A stretch of DNA of 64,000 nucleotides, taken from Gemmobacter nectariphilus. Lineage in GTDB: Bacteria; Pseudomonadota; Alphaproteobacteria; Rhodobacterales; Rhodobacteraceae. Positions 16,381-24,705 of this stretch are shown here, one piece after another. Every line of letters begins with the position of its first letter. Positions within the stretch are counted from its first letter, which is position 1. Location of the stretch: assembly GCA_020721445.1 (NCBI GenBank), contig DYMU01000007.1, positions 89,565 to 153,564 of the forward strand. The letters are read 5' to 3'. The position numbers and the translations under genes were made by a program. The notes below the pieces were generated by a model. The model had not been told where the DNA came from, made no database searches, and saw only the letters and a program-made list of their open reading frames with translations.

Positions 16381-16949
16381 CGGCGCTCCTTTCTATAACG
16401 GTAAATGGTGATCGCGGCGAACAGGATCAGGGCCCCGATCACCAAGGCAGACAGGCCAATCAACCAATCTTCGACATTGGAATTTATAGCACCAAAAACC
16501 CAGCCCAGCGCGAGAAAAAAGCCGGTCTTCGGCAATGTGGCCAGCAGATTAAGCGCCAGAAACCGGCCAAACGGCATCCGCGCCATGCCCGCCGCCACCA
16601 GCACCGCAAAACCTGCCGAATGGGTCAGCTTGCCCAGCACAATCAGCTTGTCGCCATGCACCCGGAACTTTTGCCGCAAGAGAACCATCCGCTTGCGCGA
16701 CAGCCCCAGTGACCCCAGCCATGGTGCCACGCCGGCTGTGCCCGCACGACGGCCGACAAGATACATCAGGGCATCGCCCACCAGATCGGCCAGCACCAGA
16801 CAGGCAAACACCTGCGGCAAACCGATCAGCGACAATCGGGCCAGATAGCCCGCAATCACCGAAATGACCGGCCCTTCGATCAGGGCAAGCGGCGCGATGA
16901 TTGCAAGGCCATGGGTCTGGACCAGCGCCGTCAGGTCTGCCTCGGTCAT
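16377..16949 (-). CDS. DedA family (VTT domain) membrane protein
   Basis: A 190-residue protein with about five hydrophobic segments and the DedA/VTT features: HGLAIIAPLALIEGPVISVI near the N-terminus, LVLADLVGDALMYLVGRRAG, and KFRVHGDKLIVLGKLTHSAG. DedA proteins are thought to help flip lipids across the inner membrane. ATG 16949 was chosen because homology begins at MTEADLTALVQTHG; the longer frame would overlap the previous gene. It sits between two glycosyltransferase genes in a lipid-remodelling-type operon. Confidence 0.85.
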   Translation of the reverse strand: MTEADLTALVQTHGLAIIAPLALIEGPVISVIAGYLARLSLIGLPQVFACLVLADLVGDALMYLVGRRAGTAGVAPWLGSLGLSRKRMVLLRQKFRVHGDKLIVLGKLTHSAGFAVLVAAGMARMPFGRFLALNLLATLPKTGFFLALGWVFGAINSNVEDWLIGLSALVIGALILFAAITIYRYRKERR

Positions 16950-16962
16950 TCCTGCATCGGTC

Positions 16963-18111
16963 CTATTGTGCCGGAATGGCCGGGACGAGAGGCTGGGCCG
17001 AAGCGTCCTTGGCGGTGTCCATGGCTGTGCCACGCCATTCAAAACCACGGCGCGCAAAGGTTGCCACCCATAGTGCCGGGATCATCAGATCGCGCAGGAT
17101 CATTGCGGAAAGTCCGCGCCACCCCAGCGGCAACCCGGCGGCGCGCACCATCTGCGCCTCGGCCAGATACCACAGACCGACAAAGCCAAAGCCCAGCGAC
17201 AGATCGGCCCCCGACCCCAGCAACCCGGCAAAGACCAAGGCCGACGGCACCAGCGCGCCGTTGGTCCATTCAAAGGCGAACAGGAAGGGAAAGCCGTCAC
17301 GGCGCACCCGGCTCCAGCGCAACTGCCGGTCCCAGACCTGCTTCAGGCGGCGCTTGCCGATCGGCTGGGCATAGGGCAGCGGGGTCAGCGTGACCTGACG
17401 GCCCATGTCGCGGATGATGCGGGTGGCGCTGACATCTTCGGCAAGCTTCTGGCCAAGCGCGCGCAGACCGCCCGCATGTTCCAGCAGCGGCTTGTTGAAA
17501 AACAGCGTCTTGCCCTGCGCATAGGCCGGACCGATGCTGTCGGCGGCAAATTGCAGCCGGGCCTGATTGCCGTTCAGGAACGCACATTCCAGATGGCCGC
17601 CAAAGCCATCGGGGCGAATGCCCACCGGCGGGCAAGACACCAGCCCGGTCGCCGGACCCCAGCTTGCCACCACCGTCGCCAGATAGTCTGGCGGCAAGAT
17701 CAGGTTGCTGTCGGTCATGCAGATCCAGTCACCGCTGGCCGCATGCCACCCCTTCCAGACGTTGTTCAGCTTGGGGTTGCCGGTGATCGGATCATAGCCC
17801 ACCAGCAACCGCGCGGGCACGTGCGGATACTCGGCCATCAGACGGCGGACCAGCGGCAGAACCGGGTCGGTCGCTGTCTGCGCACAGAAGATGATCTCAT
17901 ATCGGGGGTAGGCTTGCAGAAACGAACTGCGCAGGGTTTCCTCGTCAAACGGGTCCAGCCCGCAGACCGGGCGCAACAGCGTGACATGCGGCTGGCCGAT
18001 CACACCAGACGGCCGGGTCCGTCCGCGCAGCCGATCCAGAAACAGCGCCACCGTGGCAAGGTGAAACAGCAAGAACGCCGTCGCAGCGGCAAGAAGCATC
18101 ATCGCGATCAT
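16963..18111 (-). CDS. GT21-family glycosyltransferase (ceramide glucosyltransferase / Agt-like)
   Basis: A 382-residue membrane glycosyltransferase. The N-terminal anchor is followed by HVTLLRPVCGLDPFDEETL, the D2-like CMTDSNLILPPDYL and the acceptor motif RQLRW, which fits (Q/R)XXRW. The C-terminal ~90 residues contain two or three more hydrophobic segments. GT21 enzymes transfer glucose or related sugars to ceramide or diacylglycerol. Directly upstream is a PlcP-like phosphoesterase (ATGA overlap), the arrangement known from marine alphaproteobacteria that replace phospholipids with glycolipids. The sugar and lipid specificity are inference. Confidence 0.85.
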   Translation of the reverse strand: MIAMMLLAAATAFLLFHLATVALFLDRLRGRTRPSGVIGQPHVTLLRPVCGLDPFDEETLRSSFLQAYPRYEIIFCAQTATDPVLPLVRRLMAEYPHVPARLLVGYDPITGNPKLNNVWKGWHAASGDWICMTDSNLILPPDYLATVVASWGPATGLVSCPPVGIRPDGFGGHLECAFLNGNQARLQFAADSIGPAYAQGKTLFFNKPLLEHAGGLRALGQKLAEDVSATRIIRDMGRQVTLTPLPYAQPIGKRRLKQVWDRQLRWSRVRRDGFPFLFAFEWTNGALVPSALVFAGLLGSGADLSLGFGFVGLWYLAEAQMVRAAGLPLGWRGLSAMILRDLMIPALWVATFARRGFEWRGTAMDTAKDASAQPLVPAIPAQ

Positions 18112-18917
18112 GCGCTGACCTGCCCGAATGAGGGTTCGGTCTGCTGGTCCTGTTCGGCGGCCTCGCGCCCTCCCAACATCTGCAAATGCCCGTCTGCGGT
18201 TTCGCCAAGCGCGGTGAAGCTGTCGACCCAGTCGCCACAGTTAGCGTAGATCAGACCATGGTCATCGTGCAAGTCGGCAATGTGGAAATGGCCACAGATC
18301 ACGCCATCGACATTCTTGGCCCGGGCCAATGCGATCAACCGCCGTTCATGGCCGCGGCGAAGGTGCAACAGCGTGTTGACCGAAGACAACAGCGCTTCGA
18401 TCGTGCTGCGCGCCTCGGGCCGGCTTTGGCGGCGCAAGCGCGACAAGCTGCGGTCCAGCACCCGCAACACATGGTCAATCCGGCTGCCCAACCGCGTCAT
18501 CATGTGGGCGCGCACGGCGCGCACGTCGCAACTGTCACCATGCAGCACCAGAAAGCGGCTGCCATTGGCGGTTTCATGAATGATCTCGTCACAAGGCGTT
18601 GCAGGAACACGGTATTTTTCAGGTGCGGTTTCCGGTGCCGGGTCATGGTTGCCGCGCAGATAGATCAGCCGCGCGCCATCGGCCTGACGTGCGGCCAGAT
18701 GATCGACCACCGCCTGATCGCGCGCGGTCCAATGCGGCAGCATCGGCTGCCAAAGATCAAGGATATCGCCCACCAACACATAGGTGTCGGCCCGGTTCTC
18801 GGCCAGAAAGGCAAGAATAAGATCGCTGCGGCACCCCAAGGCCCCAAGGTGCAGGTCGGACAAGAACAATGTCCGATGATGTTTCACAAAAGTACCAAGC
18901 GGTGCGGGCTGTCCCAA
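18108..18917 (-). CDS. Calcineurin-like phosphoesterase, PlcP / LpxH-like
   Basis: A 269-residue metallophosphoesterase. The metal-binding motifs are all present: LFLSDLHLG, VGDILDLW, RGNHDP, LHGDS and GHFHIADLHDD. Such proteins are often named UDP-2,3-diacylglucosamine diphosphatase, but the operon with a GT21 enzyme points to PlcP, a phospholipase C that yields diacylglycerol for glycolipid synthesis. TTG 18917 was chosen because GGAG lies 7 bases upstream; GTG 18887, giving MKHHRTLFLSDLHLG, is the alternative. It is the first gene of the operon; a Pho-box-like element is about 50 bases upstream. Confidence 0.83.
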   Translation of the reverse strand: MGQPAPLGTFVKHHRTLFLSDLHLGALGCRSDLILAFLAENRADTYVLVGDILDLWQPMLPHWTARDQAVVDHLAARQADGARLIYLRGNHDPAPETAPEKYRVPATPCDEIIHETANGSRFLVLHGDSCDVRAVRAHMMTRLGSRIDHVLRVLDRSLSRLRRQSRPEARSTIEALLSSVNTLLHLRRGHERRLIALARAKNVDGVICGHFHIADLHDDHGLIYANCGDWVDSFTALGETADGHLQMLGGREAAEQDQQTEPSFGQVSA

Positions 18918-18965
18918 GGTATTGCTCCATTACGGATGCGTCGAACACACAATTCCTCTTTTATC

Positions 18966-18983
18966 GACACGGTTTCGTGACAG
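18966..18983 (-). promoter_or_regulatory. Possible Pho box upstream of the PlcP-like operon
   Basis: The minus strand reads CTGTCAC-GAAA-CCGTGTC. The first half matches the CTGTCAT Pho half-site in six of seven bases; the second half is weak. Position (about 50 bases before the start) and the phosphate-saving role of the operon fit PhoB control, but the match is imperfect. Confidence 0.35.
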
Positions 18984-19032
18984 TTTTTCTGCATTGCGGC
19001 GAATTTTGCCAGAACGCGGGGCAAAAGTCGAC

Positions 19033-20058
19033 CTAGCGTTCCACCAGACGGAACAACAGCGGCGCGATCACGATGATAAACAGAATACGCACCACATGAT
19101 GTAGCGCAACAAACGCAACATCGGCCTGAATGGCCAGCGCGATCAGCCCCATCTCCGTCAAGCCGCCGGGGGCAAGGGCCAGGATTGCCTGCTCGACACC
19201 CACCCCCGCCACCGATTGCATCGCCAGCGCGCCAAGGAAGGCCAGGGTCAGCGTCAGCACCGTGGCCCCGATGGCCAGAACGCCGGCCTGAACCAGTTCC
19301 CGCGGCAAGATGCCCAGAAAGCGGCAGCCCAGCACCGACCCAAGGATCACCTGCGCGGTGTTCACAATCCATGCCGGCGGCACGCTTTGGGTCAGACCGC
19401 CAAGGTGCAGCGCCGCCGAGATGGCGAGGGGGCCAAGGAACGTCGGTGCCGGAAAGCGCAACACCCGCCCCAGAACACTGCCGAATCCGGCACAGCCCAG
19501 CATTACGGCGATATCGGTCAGGGTCAGCGGGGCCTCGGGCACACCCGTGCCGGTGCCGACCTGATGGCCCATCACAAAGCGAAACCAGAACGCGATCAGG
19601 GCGATGGTCACCACGATGCGCAAACTGTGCGCCAGAATGACCGGGGCCACCCGGGCACCCTTGGCCTCGCCGATCTCGATCATCTCGGTCAATCCGCCGG
19701 GCATGCCGGCGAAATAGGCGGTAACCCAGTCAAAGCGCCCGACAAAGCGGTAGAACGGCACGACGACCAGGGCCACCGCCACCACATAGGCCATCAATAT
19801 CGCGACCGTCAGCGACCATGCCCCGGCCTGCGCCACAATATCCGGGGTGAACCGCGCCCCCAGCAATACCCCGATCACCGCCACAACCACCGGCCGGATG
19901 CGCGCCGGCGGCAGAACCGGCACCTGCAACACGGCGGCCATCATGGTGGCAAACAGTGCCCCCAGCATCCACGGCAACGGCAGGCGCAGCAAGGCGAAGA
20001 CCACACCCCCGATCGCCCCGATCAACAGGCCAAGGGCAATGCGTGGCAGAGGTTTCAT
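19033..20058 (-). CDS. AbrB family membrane protein (PF05145)
   Basis: A 341-residue protein with about ten transmembrane segments in two similar halves, each with a glycine-rich signature: YFAGMPGGLTEMIEIGE and LALAPGGLTEMGLIAL. This duplicated GGLTEM motif is typical of the AbrB/ammonia monooxygenase-annotated membrane family, whose true function is unsettled; it is not the Bacillus AbrB DNA-binding protein. ATG 20058 gives MKPLPRIALGLLIGAIGG; the longer frame lacks homology. It diverges from the LysR regulator at 20316, which is a plausible controller. Confidence 0.85.
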   Translation of the reverse strand: MKPLPRIALGLLIGAIGGVVFALLRLPLPWMLGALFATMMAAVLQVPVLPPARIRPVVVAVIGVLLGARFTPDIVAQAGAWSLTVAILMAYVVAVALVVVPFYRFVGRFDWVTAYFAGMPGGLTEMIEIGEAKGARVAPVILAHSLRIVVTIALIAFWFRFVMGHQVGTGTGVPEAPLTLTDIAVMLGCAGFGSVLGRVLRFPAPTFLGPLAISAALHLGGLTQSVPPAWIVNTAQVILGSVLGCRFLGILPRELVQAGVLAIGATVLTLTLAFLGALAMQSVAGVGVEQAILALAPGGLTEMGLIALAIQADVAFVALHHVVRILFIIVIAPLLFRLVER

Positions 20059-20283
20059 GTCAGGTCTGTCCGGGTTGGGTGTGGCGGGGCCATCAGTCTG
20101 GCCACCTTTCGCCAACTCTGCCGCCAATGTCCAGTTTCCGTGACCCCGATGGCGGCAACCCCCGCGCGCCGGCCCCGCCAGGCTTCGCCCGCTTGTTTCC
20201 CGGATTGCGACGATGCCCCACAATTCCCCGGATAGGACGCAACGCCGCCGCTATCCTGCCCGATTTCGGGATCACTACAACCT

Positions 20284-20297
20284 GATACACCCGTATC
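20284..20297. promoter_or_regulatory. Short palindrome before the LysR gene
   Basis: GATAC-ACCC-GTATC is a perfect 5-bp inverted repeat ending 18 bases before the LysR start codon. It could be an autoregulatory operator in the divergent region with the AbrB-family gene (20059-20315). This is position-based inference only. Confidence 0.3.
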
Positions 20298-20315
20298 GCG
20301 TCTGTTGGGGGAAAA

Positions 20316-21221
20316 ATGGATCGTCTGACTGAAATGGAGGCCTTTGCCACGGTCGTGGACCAAGGCGGCTTTACCGACGCGGCCAAGAAAATGGGTATTT
20401 CGAAATCTGCTGTCTCCAAGCACGTCTCTGCGCTTGAGGCCCGGCTGGGGGCGCGTCTGCTCAACCGCACCACGCGCCGGGTCAGCCCGACCGAGATTGG
20501 CCTCGCCTATTATGACCGCGCACGTCGCGTGCTGAACGACGCCGGCGAGGCGGATGCCCTTGTCACCTCAATGCAAAGCGCGCCGTCGGGCCTGTTGCGC
20601 ATCAGCGTTGCCACCGATTTCGGGGTGAACCTGTTGTCGCCCATTCTGGGGGACTTCTTGCTGGAATACCCCGACATCACCGTGAACATGGTGTTGAACA
20701 ACCGCTATGTCGAGCTGATCAGCGAAGGTTTTGACATGGCCATTCGGGTGGGCGATCTGGAGGATTCAACCCTGCGCGCCCGCAAGCTGACCGATACGAC
20801 CAAACGCATGATCGCCTCGCCCAGCTATTTCCAGCGTTACGGACGGCCGCTGAAGATTGACGATCTGAACGACCACAAGCTGTTGCATTATTCCAATCAG
20901 GCCAATGGCAACGTCTGGAAGCTGACCGCGCCTTCGGGCGAAAAGCGGCAGGTCCGCACGGCGGGCTGGCTGACGGTAAATGACGGCCAATCGCTGCTGA
21001 ACGCCGCCATTTCCGGCCTTGGCATCGCCTATCTGCCCAGCTTTCTTTATGCCGACGCGATGAAGGATGGTCTGGTCGAAGAGGCGCTGCCGGGCCTGCC
21101 GACCGAGGTTCTTGGCATATATGCCGTCTATCCGCCGGGTCGCTTTACCCAGCCCAAGGTGCGGGCCTTCATCGACTTTCTGGCGCGGCGCTATTCCGAC
21201 AAGGGCCCCGACAAGTGGTAA
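20316..21221 (+). CDS. LysR family transcriptional regulator
   Basis: A 301-residue regulator. The N-terminal winged helix-turn-helix is clear (MDRLTEMEAFATVVDQGGFT, then KKMGISKSAVSKHVSALEAR and LLNRTTRRVSPTEIG). The C-terminal two-lobed effector domain contains SGLLRISVATDFGVNLLSPI and ISGLGIAYLPSFLYAD. This is the pattern of the CrgA/AaeR-like LysR subgroup. GGGGG and AAAA just before the ATG form the ribosome-binding site. It probably controls the divergent AbrB-family gene; the inducer is unknown. Confidence 0.93.
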   Translation: MDRLTEMEAFATVVDQGGFTDAAKKMGISKSAVSKHVSALEARLGARLLNRTTRRVSPTEIGLAYYDRARRVLNDAGEADALVTSMQSAPSGLLRISVATDFGVNLLSPILGDFLLEYPDITVNMVLNNRYVELISEGFDMAIRVGDLEDSTLRARKLTDTTKRMIASPSYFQRYGRPLKIDDLNDHKLLHYSNQANGNVWKLTAPSGEKRQVRTAGWLTVNDGQSLLNAAISGLGIAYLPSFLYADAMKDGLVEEALPGLPTEVLGIYAVYPPGRFTQPKVRAFIDFLARRYSDKGPDKW

Positions 21222-21246
21222 GGCGGCAAGTGGCGGGGCGCTGATC

Positions 21247-22215
21247 CTATCGGGTCGAGGTCACGATGACTTCGACACGGCGGTTCTTTTCGCGGCCAGC
21301 TTCCGTCAGGTTGCTGGCCCTTGGGGCCAGATAACCGACACCGCGGGCGTCCACCCGATCTGCCGCCACACCATAGGCAGACAGCAGGACTGCCCGCGCG
21401 GCATCGGCGCGTTGGCGCGACAGGGTTATGTTGCCCTCCAGCCCGCCCGAGGCATCGGTATGGCCAACAAAGGCAATGGTCAGGTCAGGCTTGTCTTGCA
21501 ACACCTTCGCCAAGGCCCGCAGCGATGGATAGTCGGTGTCAGACAGTGACGATGTTCCCGAGGCAAACACCAGATCATCCAGCGTCACCGCCCCCTCTGC
21601 CAGCAAGCGCGCACCAAGGTCTGACGGTGCGGCCGCAGCATCGCCATTGGGTGGGGCAAGCGCTGCGATCGGCGCCGGGCTGGCCTTGGTCGAGGCGGTC
21701 AGCACCGGGTCTGGCCCCGCACCGCCGACATGGATCATCTGCACAAATCCCGCCACGGCCGTGCGGCTGACGATCAGGCTGATGACCTCTGCCCCACGCT
21801 CGGCCGCAAAAAACCGGTAATCGCCAAGGTCTACATGCATTTCCGGTTCGGGCAGAACGGCAGTGCCATACCGAAAGTCAAACCCGCCACATTCGGCATG
21901 ATCGCAATCCAGCAGCGGGCGGAACCCGGCCGCGATCACCTGCGCCCGCAAGGGTGCCAGCAGTTCCAGCGTCGTGGCGCCGGGGCTTTCCACGCGCCAC
22001 GCGGTCTGTTGCAAGGCCCCCTCCACCCGCCGGGTCGGGATCGCACCGTTGGAAAACGGCCCGATCGGCACGGCATAAGAGGTCAGGGTTTCGGATTTTC
22101 CGACGCTCAGACGGGCGGTCAGCGGCAAATCAAGGGTGATGGCCCGGGCAACCCCCACCGGGGCCACCAGCCATAGCAGCAGTGCCATCTGAAGCGGGCG
22201 TCGTGTACGTTTCAC
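21247..22215 (-). CDS. OmpA family protein
   Basis: A 322-residue exported protein. The N-terminal signal (LQMALLLWLVAPVGVARA) precedes a ~170-residue domain of unknown role. The C-terminal ~110 residues are an OmpA-type peptidoglycan-binding domain (FVGHTDASGGLEGNITLSRQ, GVGYLAPRASNLTEAGREKN, RRVEV). It probably tethers the outer membrane or periplasmic complexes to peptidoglycan. GTG 22215 was chosen because the upstream GNAT gene ends at 22235 and an AAAGG element is suitably placed; the longer frame to 22266 would overlap that gene. It is third in a minus-strand operon with GNAT and CinA-like genes. Confidence 0.87.
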   Translation of the reverse strand: MKRTRRPLQMALLLWLVAPVGVARAITLDLPLTARLSVGKSETLTSYAVPIGPFSNGAIPTRRVEGALQQTAWRVESPGATTLELLAPLRAQVIAAGFRPLLDCDHAECGGFDFRYGTAVLPEPEMHVDLGDYRFFAAERGAEVISLIVSRTAVAGFVQMIHVGGAGPDPVLTASTKASPAPIAALAPPNGDAAAAPSDLGARLLAEGAVTLDDLVFASGTSSLSDTDYPSLRALAKVLQDKPDLTIAFVGHTDASGGLEGNITLSRQRADAARAVLLSAYGVAADRVDARGVGYLAPRASNLTEAGREKNRRVEVIVTSTR

Positions 22216-22234
22216 CTGCTCGGTGCCTTTTCGG

Positions 22235-22945
22235 CTATCGTTGTCGATAGTGATAGTTTCCCACAACTTGCATATTCAGGGAAGCATAGAGGCGGCGCGC
22301 CGCGACGTTGGCCACCGTGACCACCAAAGACAGCCGGTCTGCCCCGTTCTCTAGCGCCCAGGTTGCGGCTGCCCGCAGGATGTTGTGCGCGGAACCTTGC
22401 CGACGGGCCGCTGGCCGCACCTCCAGCGCGTGCAGCATCGCATCGCGGCCGTCGATTGCCACAAAGGCGGCACCGCTGGCATGGTCATTGCTGCGCGCAA
22501 GGATCGCACATTTCGGCCCCGCCACGCGCTGCATGATCGCAAGCCGCGCTGGCCCAACCCCGCCTTCGGCCCAGATCTCGGCGCAGATCGACAAGGGCGG
22601 CCAATGCGCAAAGGCGGCCATCGGCGGAACGGGCGGCTGCGCAAGCTGTCGGGCTTCTGCGACATAGGCCACCACCGGGTCCACCACCCGATAGCCGCGC
22701 GACTGCAGCGCCTGATCCAGCAGGTCATCGCCGTGGCGGATCAGGAACAGCGCGTCCTGCCCCAGCGCCGCCATGGCCGCTTCGGCCTGCGGCACCGCCT
22801 CATCTTGCCAGCCGGGCAGCGCGGTGGCCGCCGATACCCGTTTGCCGCCGCCTTGGCCATCACGGATGCACCAGCACCCGACCGTCTGCGTCCGGGCGGG
22901 CGGCCATGTCGCCTCCATCAGCTGCGACAGGGTTTCCGGGGTCAT
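22235..22945 (-). CDS. GNAT family N-acetyltransferase
   Basis: A 236-residue acetyltransferase. The GNAT acetyl-CoA region is visible as EVRPAARRQGSAHNILRAAA, the RRQGxA loop, followed by the C-terminal VTVANVAARRLYASLNMQVV. The N-terminal ~120 residues are a less typical extension. The acceptor is unknown. Its start overlaps the CinA-like stop by ATGA, so the two are translationally coupled. Confidence 0.85.
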   Translation of the reverse strand: MTPETLSQLMEATWPPARTQTVGCWCIRDGQGGGKRVSAATALPGWQDEAVPQAEAAMAALGQDALFLIRHGDDLLDQALQSRGYRVVDPVVAYVAEARQLAQPPVPPMAAFAHWPPLSICAEIWAEGGVGPARLAIMQRVAGPKCAILARSNDHASGAAFVAIDGRDAMLHALEVRPAARRQGSAHNILRAAATWALENGADRLSLVVTVANVAARRLYASLNMQVVGNYHYRQR

Positions 22946-23661
22946 CCGAACAGGGCCGCAAGCCGCGTCATCGCGGCATCGATGCGCGCCGGATCGGTGC
23001 CCCGGACCACAAGATTGGTGCCATGCGCCCCATTCTGCACAAAGGGATACGACCCCATGGCCAGATCCGGGAAATCGGCCGCCAAAGCGCCAAAGGCCGT
23101 AGCAATCTCACCCTCGCCGCGCTGCACGCGCAGGGTCTGGCTTAGCAGCGGGTCGCCGCCTGTCAGCGTTGGCAAGACGCTGGCGACCATCGCTTCAAAA
23201 ATCCGCGGCACCCCGGCCATCACGTGCACATTGCCCAAGGTAAACCCGGGTGCCGTGCTGACCGGATTGTCGATCAGGCTGGCCCCGTCCGGGATGCGCG
23301 CCATGCGCTGCCGGGCCTCGTTGAACTCCAGCCCTGCCCGGTCGTAATGCGCCTGCAACAGCGCTATCGCATCGGCGCGGCAGGTGATCGGCACCCCAAA
23401 CGCGGTGGCGATGGCATCGGCGGTGATGTCATCATGCGTCGGGCCGATGCCGCCGCTGGTAAAGACATGGTCATGCGCCGCGCGCAACGCGTTGACGGCG
23501 GTCACGATGGCGGCAGCATCGTCGGCCACCACCCGTGCCTCGGTCAGCCGGATGCCGTGGCGTGTCAATTCATTCGCCAGAAAGTGCATGTTGGAATCGC
23601 GCGTGCGCCCCGACAGGATTTCATCGCCGATCACCAGCATTGCCGCGGTAGGATTTGCCAT
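22942..23661 (-). CDS. CinA-like / molybdopterin-binding domain protein
   Basis: A 239-residue protein corresponding to the N-terminal half of CinA (competence/damage-inducible protein A) with a MoaB/MogA fold. Key segments are AAMLVIGDEILSGRTRDSNM and VFTSGGIGPTHDDITADAIA. The C-terminal nicotinamide-nucleotide amidohydrolase domain of full-length CinA is absent, as is common in alphaproteobacteria. Possible activities in the family are ADP-ribose or molybdopterin-related; none is proven here. Confidence 0.88.
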   Translation of the reverse strand: MANPTAAMLVIGDEILSGRTRDSNMHFLANELTRHGIRLTEARVVADDAAAIVTAVNALRAAHDHVFTSGGIGPTHDDITADAIATAFGVPITCRADAIALLQAHYDRAGLEFNEARQRMARIPDGASLIDNPVSTAPGFTLGNVHVMAGVPRIFEAMVASVLPTLTGGDPLLSQTLRVQRGEGEIATAFGALAADFPDLAMGSYPFVQNGAHGTNLVVRGTDPARIDAAMTRLAALFG

Positions 23662-23794
23662 TCACTAAAAGCCTTCTTTCGATGTGTTCTGCCGGGTATA
23701 GGCGTCCGTGACCTGCTTTCAAAGCCCTTGGCCTGTGCCTCTGGTCAAGCCGGTCGGTTTTCCCTATTTAGCTTGCATGAAAGAGGATTTGTAC

Positions 23795-24604
23795 ATGCAC
23801 GACAAAACCGGGCAGACCACGCGCGACGGGATCCGGATTTACGGCGCGGCAGATTTTGGCGGGATGCGTGCCGCAGGCAGGGTTGCCGCCGAAATCCTGG
23901 ACGGGGTCGCCACCTTGGTGAAACCGGGGGCAACCACGGCGGCGATTGACGACTGCATCCGCGAAGAGATTGCCCGCCGCGGCGTTGTGTCGGCCACCAT
24001 TGGCTACAAAGGCTATAAGCACGCGTCTTGCATTTCGGTGAACCACGTTGTCTGCCACGGGATTCCGGGGTCCAAGATCCTGACCGATGGCGATATTCTG
24101 AACATTGATGTCACGGTGATCGTGGACGGCTGGTTTGGCGATACCAGCCGGATGTATGTGGCAGGAACGCTGGGCCGCAAGGCTGCCCGACTGATCGACG
24201 TGACCCATGAAGGTCTGATGCGCGGCATCGCAGCGGTCAAGCCGGGAAACACCTTCGGCGACATCGGCCATGCCATCCAAAGCTATGTCGAAGCCAACCG
24301 GATGTCGGTGGTGCGTGACTTTTGCGGTCACGGCCTGGGGCGGGTGTTCCATGCGCCGCCCAATGTGCTGCACTATGGTCGTCCAGGTGCCGGTCCGGTG
24401 CTGGAAGAAGGCATGTTCTTCACCATCGAACCGATGGTCAACCTTGGCAGGCCCGAAACCAAGGTGCTTGCCGATGACTGGACCGCCGTGACCCGCGACA
24501 AATCCCTGTCGGCGCAGTTCGAACATTCGGTCGGCGTCACCGCGACCGGCTGCGAGATTTTCACGCTGTCGCCAGCGGGCAGGTTCCACCCGACCTGGGG
24601 CTAG
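23795..24604 (+). CDS. map: Methionine aminopeptidase, type I
   Basis: A 269-residue enzyme that removes the initiator methionine from new proteins. The pita-bread fold metal ligands are recognisable: Asp in ILNIDVTVIVD and DTSRMYV, His in FCGHGLGRVFH, Glu in FFTIEPMVNLG and Glu in QFEHSVGV. ATG 23795 was chosen because AGAGGA lies 8 bases upstream; the in-frame ATG 23777 is a less likely start. It converges with flgI. Confidence 0.95.
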   Translation: MHDKTGQTTRDGIRIYGAADFGGMRAAGRVAAEILDGVATLVKPGATTAAIDDCIREEIARRGVVSATIGYKGYKHASCISVNHVVCHGIPGSKILTDGDILNIDVTVIVDGWFGDTSRMYVAGTLGRKAARLIDVTHEGLMRGIAAVKPGNTFGDIGHAIQSYVEANRMSVVRDFCGHGLGRVFHAPPNVLHYGRPGAGPVLEEGMFFTIEPMVNLGRPETKVLADDWTAVTRDKSLSAQFEHSVGVTATGCEIFTLSPAGRFHPTWG

Positions 24605-24705
24605 ATCGGGCCGGTGCAGTGGGTGAGCAGGCGGTGCAGCCAACGCGCTGGCCGGAACAGCCGACACAGCCGCCGCGCAGACAAAACAAGCGCCCCACAA
24701 CCGGG

